From positions 186,001 through 250,000 of the forward strand of contig JACEHZ010000374.1 of NCBI GenBank assembly GCA_017893485.1: a stretch of DNA of 64,000 nucleotides. The letters are read 5' to 3'. The stretch is from Hemerocallis citrina (lineage: Eukaryota > Streptophyta > Magnoliopsida > Asparagales > Asphodelaceae). A model generated the notes under the pieces. It was given only the letters and a program-made list of their open reading frames with translations, searched no databases and was not told where the DNA came from. A program made the translations under genes and the position numbers. Position 1 is the first letter of the stretch. Each line of letters begins with the position of its first letter. Positions 57,096 to 64,000 of the stretch are shown here, piece by piece.

Positions 57096-57099
<4 letters not shown>

Positions 57100-57156
<57 letters not shown>
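57100..57156. repeat. (AT)n microsatellite
   Basis: About 57 bp of AT repeats between the MITE and the next Helitron. Confidence 0.95.
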
Positions 57157-57159
<3 letters not shown>

Positions 57160-57804
57160 TATACTAATAGCAGAGGGAGTCTACCCCTTCCCTCATCTCT
57201 CTAATTTGAAATAGAGAAAGGAGAGGAAAAGCAGAGATTCCTATTTAACTAACACTGCACTACACACGTGTTTAATAAAAAACAAAACAAAATAAAACCC
57301 CAATCCCTTAAATATAGTCTCTTCCCCTCCTACTTTCTTAATCTCACAAAATCTTACATCACTTTCCAAACACACCCCTATCCCCTAACTTATAATTAGA
57401 TTTTTAAGCAACAATTCATAAATTTTTTTAATATGATTTTCTTAGTCTATCATCTTTATCCTAACATGTGTTATAATGCATGAGTTATAATGTATAACTT
57501 ATTTACTGAATGTTAATGATGTTATAATATACATGTTAACACAAATTAGTTGAATTTGCAATATCTTTTCATTGCATGCATTTTTTAGCTTTAGTATTAA
57601 TCAATTGGATAACATTATGGTTTGACAGTGATTCTCTAAACCATCCACTTATATGAGGATGATAATGAAGATTTCAGTAATTCCGGTAGGGATGATATTC
57701 ATAAGTTTCTCTCAATTCTCTCACTTTTTTTTTGGAGTTCTATATAATTTTATGAGTCCCTCAAAACTATTTTAGGCTGTGCAATTTGCACAGGGTAACA
57801 CTAG
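57157..57804 (+). mobile_element. non-autonomous Helitron (family B)
   Basis: 648 bp, starting TCTTATACTAATAGCAGAG after A and ending GGGTAACACTAG before T. The terminal hairpin is CTGTGC-aattt-GCACAG (57777-57793), about 11 nt before the end. Its interior differs from family A. No protein is encoded. Confidence 0.8.
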
Positions 57805-57819
57805 TATATATATAGAAAA

Positions 57820-57919
57820 ATGGGTGTGAGCAACTTGCACATTTAGTAAATGAGCAATTGATGAGATGACATGCATGTAATACTTTGAACAACTAACCAA
57901 TTTTAAGATTTACCAATCA
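57820..57919. mobile_element. truncated relative of the MITE at 1135-1305
   Basis: Shares gtgagcaacttgc(a)catttagtaaatgagcaattgat, then gcatgtaata and caactaacc...caatcac, which is the inner text of the first MITE read from its other end. It is cut before the second terminal repeat. Confidence 0.7.
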
Positions 57920-57937
57920 CTATCTCTTTTACTCTTA

Positions 57938-57993
57938 TATATATATATATATATATATACATATATGTATATATATAAGTAAAAGAGGTTGAT

Positions 57994-58081
<88 letters not shown>

Positions 58082-58086
58082 AGATC
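57938..58086. repeat. (AT)n-rich microsatellite tract
   Basis: Two long AT runs around ataagtaaaagaggttgatc. They give spurious Tyr-Ile repeat frames. Confidence 0.95.
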
Positions 58087-58152
58087 ACACTTATATAAGA
58101 TCACTATCTCTTTTATATATAAGTGTGATCTTATATATATATATATATGTAT

Positions 58153-58572
58153 ATGAGTAATGTGAGCCTCATATTTGTATGAGGAAATTTTCCTCATACA
58201 AAGTGATTATACTCATACAAAGTGATTATACTCACTTGGTGGGACTCTTATGGAAGATCCAGTCCGTCCATCATTTTTATCATGCTAATAGATGTATATG
58301 TAGAAAAAATCAAGTGGTTTGGAGGTCATTCACCCATGCATCATGTGGATCCAATTTATGGTTCGATTTGTATTGCTGTTGAAATCGTTCATTTTTCATG
58401 ATGCATGGGTGAATGACCTTCAAACCACTTGATTTTTTCTACACATACATCCATTAGTATGATAAACATGATGGACGGAGTGGATCTTCCATAAGGACCC
58501 CACCAAGTGAGTATAATCACTTTATATGAGGAAAATTTCCTCATACTCTATATGAGGCTCACTTTCCTCTAT
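58153..58572. mobile_element. fold-back element with ~180-bp inverted arms
   Basis: The left arm (about 58153-58350) and right arm (about 58395-58572) are near-complementary over most of their length. Shared text includes gagcctcatat, gaggaaattttcctcat, cttggtgggac(t)c and cacccatgcatcatg. It is non-coding, with a ~45-bp centre. No target duplication can be read in the AT flanks. Confidence 0.85.
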
Positions 58573-58595
58573 GTATATATATATATATATATATA

Positions 58596-59130
58596 TAATG
58601 GATGGGCAAATAAATTCCAAATGAGTTGATTTTACATATTTAGACTAATTTAAACGTGTAGATTAATGTGAACGGTTCGGATCATCCATGTGCACTCCGT
58701 GTAAAAAGTTCACACAGAGTGCACACGGAGGGTGGTGCACAAAGGAAGGGCCATATATATATAGTAATGTTCCATTGTAGGCCTCTGTGTGCACTCGTCT
58801 GCACTCGTATGCACTTGACCTTCTCGCTTTCATGTCGATGATCTGAACCGTTCACATTGATCTACACATCTAATTTAGTCTAAATATGTCAAATCAAATC
58901 ATTTGAAATTTATTTTTCCATCTATTGAAATGTTACAAAATTGTATGACTGAAAATTGTTGTTTTTTTATAGTCACATGATGGATGTGCAAATAAACTTC
59001 AAAGAATTTGATTTTACATATTTAGACTAATTTAGATGTGTAGATTAATGTGAACGGTTCGGATCATCGATATGAACGCCCGAAGGCGAGTGCACACGCC
59101 GTGTGCACCATGGGTGAAAGGAAGGTTTTT
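58596..59130. mobile_element. two further MITE copies of the 51119-57099 family
   Basis: A partial copy (58596-58760) and a larger one (about 58780-59130) share ttacatatttagactaattta, gtgtagattaatgtgaacgg and tgtgcac ends with the split MITE. The larger copy is roughly palindromic: gaaccgttcacattgatctacaca near 58850 is the complement of text near 59040-59060. Confidence 0.7.
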
Positions 59131-59500
59131 CTATATGTCACGCCCCGCTTCCCAAAAGTAATACAGAATACGAGTGCGTGACAAAGCCCAGCTAATGATT
59201 TTCATCATTCATAAGCTGTAGGATCGACTCAACATTATAACAAGAAATATAACAAAATATATTCAACCACGCATGCATGAATAATTTATTAATCAACAGA
59301 AAATATTTGAAATAAATATAAATATCCTAAATAAATTCAAGATCTGGATCAAAAGTAAAAACTTCGGGACTACAAGCTTGTTACAAGTTTTAAATACAAC
59401 AAGAATTAAATAACTCAAATACAAATAACCGAAGCAAGCTTTCCCAAGCGAAGCCTAGAAAGTTTGCTCACCAATTCCAGCAGGCAACTCGTCGACGAAG

Positions 59501-59557
<57 letters not shown>

Positions 59558-60069
59558 AAAATAGAGTAACAAAGACAAACACACTTAGTGCAAGTTCGGG
59601 CCGCAAGTAGTACAAGCAAGGGTATGAAAATAAGTGCAAGAAAATATGAAACAAAGATATGGAATCAAGAATATACAACATGATTTGACAAGGATGCAAC
59701 AGGTAGTGAAGTTCAAGAGACTAGATAGCAAGTGAAACAATCAAGTAACATGATCGGGTAACAAATACAAGTAGCAGAAATATGTGACAAGTGAGCATGT
59801 AATATGTATCAAGTATTAGGTAGCAAGTATCAAGTAACGAGTCTCAAGTAACAAGTAACATGTAACATGTAACAAATAGCAGGAACGGGTAACCAGAATG
59901 TGCCAGTGAACATGTTATACTTAAGTCTGTTGTTTAATTCTATCTAGGTAGCACTTCATGCGTCCCATTTATTTACCACATGGTTGCTACTTACAAACAA
60001 ATTACTTTTAGGCCTAGTGATGGATTTTATAGGGCCATGTACTCAGGTCATGTAGAAAATACGAGCATG

Positions 60070-60300
60070 TGTTCAAACCATGGGCACTAGAGGTGGCCCC
60101 CGTGAACCCCTGACGTGGCACTTAGTTCTACGAGACACTTAGTTCCATTTAATTGCAAACACATATCATGTAATCATATAATGGGCACTAGAGGTAACCC
60201 CCGCAGGCACTAGAGGTGGCCCCCGTCAACCCCTGACGTGACACTTAGTTCTGCATGACACTTGGTTCCATTTAACACAAATTCATGGTAAACACAGGCC
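60070..60300. repeat. short duplicated segment in the LTR
   Basis: gggcactagaggtggccccc...acccctgacgtg and tagttctrc...gacactt occur twice (about 60083-60150 and 60181-60280), with an extra partial copy at 60181. Confidence 0.7.
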
Positions 60301-60544
60301 CCCTTTCGAGTACACTTACCTATATTGTCCACTACTATGGTCAATATGGCAAGTAGAACCCCGATTGTTATTTTTTATTATTATCAAGACAAGCATGAAC
60401 ATCAAGCGAGGCATAAAAAATAACGGATCCCGGGCAACGAGAACAACACAACGATCACGAACACCAAGCAAATCTTGATGAAATGATCACAACCAGGCAC
60501 AGATCTCGATGTGGATGATCAAATAACGATCGGGCAAATCGACA

Positions 60545-60625
60545 CGAATCTTGATGATGATCAAGATCAAGATCAAGATCAAGATGATCGAATCCAAGAT
60601 CAAGATCAAGATCAAGATCAAAAGT
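60545..60625. repeat. (GATCAA)n repeat
   Basis: Repeated gatcaa blocks; on the minus strand they give the spurious LDLDLDLD peptide. Confidence 0.9.
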
Positions 60626-60846
60626 GATCGACGACTCAGATCTGATGATGATGAAGATGATAATCACGATCACGATCGGTTGATTAGACGATCCAGATCA
60701 AGAAATCAAGTTCAGATCTGATGATGATCACGATCATGATGAAAGATCAGATGGCCTAGATCTCCCTGATGATGAAGATGATGATCAAGAGGAGATCAGA
60801 TGGCCCAGATCAAGAGATCAAGATCAGATGATGGCGATAATCACGA

Positions 60847-61590
60847 TCAGATCAAATGAACAGAATTCAAAGTGATCAATTCCCTCATCCGATCAATAAT
60901 AGCGGCACTGGTGGCAGTGGCAGCTTCGACTGGTGGTTGGCAGGGGCAAGACGGTAACGGCATTGAGGGGATCGACTGGATGGCGACGGTCGACGAAGGG
61001 CAAGCTACGGTGATGGGTGGTCTGAGGGCGTGCTCTGCTTCGATGGGTAAAACAAAGGAGAGAGGGCGACGGGTGGCAATGGCGACGAGCTCGGGGAAGG
61101 AGCAGTCGAGGAGGTGGGCTGGCTTGACGGGGGGCTTCGGCTGTCGATGGGTTTGACGAGAACCCAGAGGAAGAAGAAGATGATGGAGGTGCTCGATGGA
61201 GACGAGTGCAATGGCAGGAGGCCAAGGCAAGAAGGTGGTCGACTGCGGAGGATCACTGGTGATGAAGGACTGGACGAGAGCGGTCGACTGGAGGAAGTGG
61301 AGTTGTGGTGGCGCTCAAGGAACTCGAGCGACGACTGGATGGGGGTGCAGCAGAGCAGCGAGGGGACGGTGGGGATGCAGGGGACTCGACGAGGAGGAAG
61401 GTCTGAGCAGGAGGCTGGTGACGATGGCGAGGTGAGGCTGGGAGAGATGAAGGGCGGTGGGATGAGATGGGGAGACAAGTCGACGGAGGTTTGGGTTTGC
61501 AAAGAACAGAGGGGGGGAGAGATTAGGGAGGCGGCTAAGTGTGGAGGGTTGAACAGTGATCTTATGGTTAGGGTTTCTAGGGCAGGTTAG
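60847..61590. other. GC-rich zone with long overlapping frames, not assigned as a gene
   Basis: Frames on both strands (minus 61502-61005 and 61230-60847; plus 61114-61590) are composed of Ser/Pro or Gly/Arg-rich low-complexity text without domains. Its position within the LTR matches the GC-richer zones at 35100-35340 and 47230-47520 of the other long LTRs, so I read it as leader/R-region sequence. Confidence 0.45.
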
Positions 61591-61810
61591 GGTTTGATAT
61601 AGTATAGGGTGAGGGTTTGGGTTAATGGGTAGTATAAGATAGGATCCAATAAGAGAATAGGGTATAGGGTTTTTTTGGGTTATAAATAATTAATAGGTTT
61701 AATTTCAATAGAGGAAAAATAATAAGCATTATAGGGGTTTATAAAAGATATATATACATATACATTAAGTCAAATGGTGAATACATATAAAATAGAGTAT
61801 GTTCGGCTTA

Positions 61811-61889
<79 letters not shown>
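61811..61889. repeat. (TAA)n microsatellite
   Basis: About 79 bp of AAT/TAA repeats. It is the origin of poly-Asn and poly-Leu frames. Confidence 0.95.
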
Positions 61890-62215
61890 TTAACAATAAA
61901 AATAATGATACTGCAAATAATAACACTAACAAAAATAATACTGGTAATAGAAATAATAATAATATATGGATATCAAAATGCAAATTCGAGTTTAACAGGT
62001 TTATTAAAATAATCCAAACAATATATAATATAAATAGTCGATCAAATAGAAATAGAAATTAAAGTTAAAATATACAATTATTCGAAATAAATAAAATTTC
62101 CGATCAGAAAATAATTTAATAGAGAATCCAAAACGAATTTAACCCAAAAAAAGAATTTATAAATAATCAAAGTACAGAGAATATTTAGAATATATGTATT
62201 TACGGAAACATGGGT

Positions 62216-62218
<3 letters not shown>

Positions 62219-62258
<40 letters not shown>
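62219..62258. repeat. (AT)n microsatellite
   Basis: About 40 bp of AT repeats. Confidence 0.95.
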
Positions 62259-62261
<3 letters not shown>

Positions 62262-62274
62262 AAAAACATCCTTG

Positions 62275-63260
62275 ATCTATGAGGCAAAAGTCTTTAACCC
62301 CATAAACTATCGGTCAAAATGATAAACCCCCTAACTACGAAGCACAATCAACTACTGTACGGAAACCCTAAAAATATATATGAAATGTCCAAATTTCCCT
62401 TATTTCAATACACCATTAAAAAAAAAAGAAATCAGATCCTAATCAAAATCAAAATCAAAATCAAAATCAAAATCAAAATCAAAATGCAAAATCCAAATCA
62501 AAATCCAAATCAAAATCAAATCCCGATCATCTCCTCATCATCACCATGGATCTCCACCACCACCACCATCATCACCACCGACCTCCACCACCATCATCAT
62601 CTTCTGAAAATTAAACCCATAAATTAAACCCATCTTATTAAACTTATCCAATCCATCTTATTAAACCCATCTTTAATCCATCTAAACAAAAAATTAAACT
62701 CATCTTAAATTAAACTGAAAATTAAACCCATTTTACTATCAGCCATCGTATTAAATTCATCAAACCCCACAATCCGGAAATTGGGATTTTTATTTTGATT
62801 TGAGATGGGGCTGAAGTCGGGGTTGTCGGTGGTGGTGGTGGACATCGGGGTTGACAGTAGTGGTGATGACGATGGTGATGGAGGCCGGTGGTGGTGATTA
62901 TGATGGTGGTGGGTGGCTGTCGATTTTGGCGAAGATAGTGTGTGAAATTTGTGATTTTTTAAAAAAATTTGGATTGGGATTTGGGATTTAGGATTTTGAT
63001 TATGATTCTCATTTGGATTTTGATTTTGGATGTTGGATTTTGAATTTGGATCTGTATTTGGTAAGTTCTGAATTTTTTAGGGTTTTTTTTGTATTAAAAA
63101 TAACAGTAATTTGGTTATTTCACACCCACTTTTAGGTTTTTTGTACAGGATTTCACCACGATTCGTAGTTTTTGGGGGTTTATCACTGATATGGCTAGAA
63201 ATAGAGTAAAATTGGGACCGATGAAATTGGGTACGAATCTCAAAGCTCTCAGGGGTAAAA
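62275..63260. mobile_element. possible terminal-inverted-repeat element
   Basis: The left text atgataaaccccctaactacga (about 62317-62338) and the complement of right text near 63155-63190 (gtgataaacccccaaaaactacga) match. Similarity extends in patches to ...tgtac and ...ctaaaa. The interior has (TCAAAA)n at 62441-62484 and CCA/CAT repeats. Boundaries and superfamily are uncertain; long imperfect arms could suit a Mutator-like element. Confidence 0.35.
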
Positions 63261-63858
63261 TGGTAATTTTCAGTACAAACGGGTCCAAAAATGGGAACTG
63301 GGTCTTTTCCAATCCCAATAACCCAAAAAGGAGGCTGCTTTACTAGGATAGGGTGACAGCCCATTATAAATAAACCATGGTCATTTAAAGAGTTATTTAA
63401 ATTCATGATTATCTCTAGAAGACGGTTTAAACCAAATATAACCCCTGTTCCCGTAAATAAATATTTTCTGTACTTCGATTATTTATAATTTACTTTGTAT
63501 TAAATTCATTTTGGATTCTATATTAAAATATTTTCAAACCGAAAATTATATTTACTTCGAATAAGAGTATATTTTAATTTTATTTTCTACTTCTAATTAT
63601 TCGACTATTTATATTTTAGTCAAATGAAATGTAAACTTACTATTTGAATTATTTTAATAAATTGTTAAAACCAAATCTTATTTTTGTATTTGATTAACTA
63701 TTAATATTATTAATGTTATTTCTTGATGGTTTATTTAAAATCTACTCCTATTCGTTAATCGTATTTGTAGTTATTTTCAAATAATTTCATATTGTAATAT
63801 AATCTTATTTTGCATATGACATTGCTATTGTTACTATTATTAGCTTTGATTGTTCATG

Positions 63859-63862
<4 letters not shown>

Positions 63863-63917
<55 letters not shown>
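63863..63917. repeat. (AT)n microsatellite
   Basis: About 55 bp of AT repeats close to the window end. The remaining sequence from 63260 on is AT-rich with no gene seen. Confidence 0.95.
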
Positions 63918-63920
<3 letters not shown>

Positions 63921-64000
63921 TTATCAATCCTATTCTATTTAATTATCTCCCTATTGGATTTAAACCAGATAGCCTATTATTTTTCTTATTGGACCCAACC

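Larger units (their letters stand above)
51119..57099. mobile_element. ~298-bp MITE split by a Sirevirus-like element
   Basis: Outer halves are 51119-51167 and 56851-57099. Ends are inverted repeats of about 34 bp: left AGTCCGCTTCCGTTGTGCAC, and the complemented right end reads AGTCCCCTTCCATTGTGCAT; both continue into tagccatggtgtg. TA-rich flanks suggest a TA target. Related copies lie at 58596-58760 and 58780-59130, sharing gtgaacggttcgga and ttacatatttagactaattta. Confidence 0.85.
59136..64000 (-). repeat. start of another long chromovirus-like LTR running off the window
   Basis: Begins TGTCACGCCCCGCTTCCC, a common start of long chromovirus LTRs read from the U5 end. It then follows the same general layout as the other two long LTRs (a 'catgcgtcccattt' zone, then a GC-rich transcribed-looking zone, then AT-rich). 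No closing GTGACA end is recognised before 64000, so the right boundary is open. Confidence 0.55.

Noticed and set aside
57903..58197. Tyr-Ile repeat proteins
   Set aside because: Translations of (AT)n runs on the minus strand.
60847..61590. Overlapping Ser/Pro- and Gly/Arg-rich ORFs
   Set aside because: Low complexity on both strands, no motif, positioned in the equivalent GC-rich zone of a long LTR.
61765..62062. Poly-Asn / poly-Leu proteins
   Set aside because: Both frames are translations of a (TAA)n microsatellite.

Overview
The window is plant nuclear DNA. It is AT-rich and non-operonic, with introns, TATA boxes and poly(A) sites. It is dominated by plant-type transposable elements: Ty3/gypsy LTR elements of chromovirus and Tat type, a Sirevirus-like LTR element, a hAT element, Helitrons and MITEs. 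Host-derived sequence is limited to two 5' fragments of a SUMO-conjugating enzyme gene and one retrocopied calmodulin-like gene. An angiosperm is clear; I cannot name the species. No intact, complete host gene is visible.

Layout. 1-2458: AT-rich spacer with a perfect palindrome, a fold-back MITE and a hAT-like non-autonomous element. 2459-7422: a deleted chromovirus (minus strand; 5-bp target duplication ACTTG) whose 5' LTR carries a 650-bp hAT-like insertion. 7423-10800: spacer with one Helitron (8674-9156) and one Harbinger-type MITE (10087-10674). 10800-16370: two tandem copies of exons 1-2 of a UBC9/SCE1-like gene on the minus strand. One is broken and one has intact exons; each is followed by degenerate ~300-bp tandem repeats where intron 2 lies. 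16720-18925: a decayed RNase H-like fragment split by a retrocopied EF-hand (calmodulin-like) pseudogene with poly(A) tail and 12-bp target duplication. 18931-31366: a decayed hAT transposon, split in its 5' leader by a complete 9.8-kb Tat-like LTR element (19346-29157, target duplication TCTCT).

31367-50640: long-LTR chromovirus remains, all on the minus strand: a 4.6-kb LTR, a poorly coding internal stretch, an LTR fragment, a gag-pol remnant, a 3.17-kb LTR and a second truncated pol. The 3.17-kb LTR is flanked on both sides by internal sequence. 51119-57099: a ~298-bp MITE split by a Sirevirus-like element (target duplication CACTC), whose right LTR was in turn entered by two abutting Helitrons. 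57157-59135: another Helitron, a fold-back element and further MITE copies. 59136-64000: the start of another long LTR that runs off the window.

The most notable item is the Tat-like element 19346-29157. It carries gag-protease on one strand and, where pol would be expected, a spliced 888-codon gene on the opposite strand with its own TATA box and poly(A) signal. Next to it is an ~88-bp minisatellite organised as ~177-bp dimers. Several insertions can be put in relative order because target duplications or paralogous unoccupied sites are still readable.
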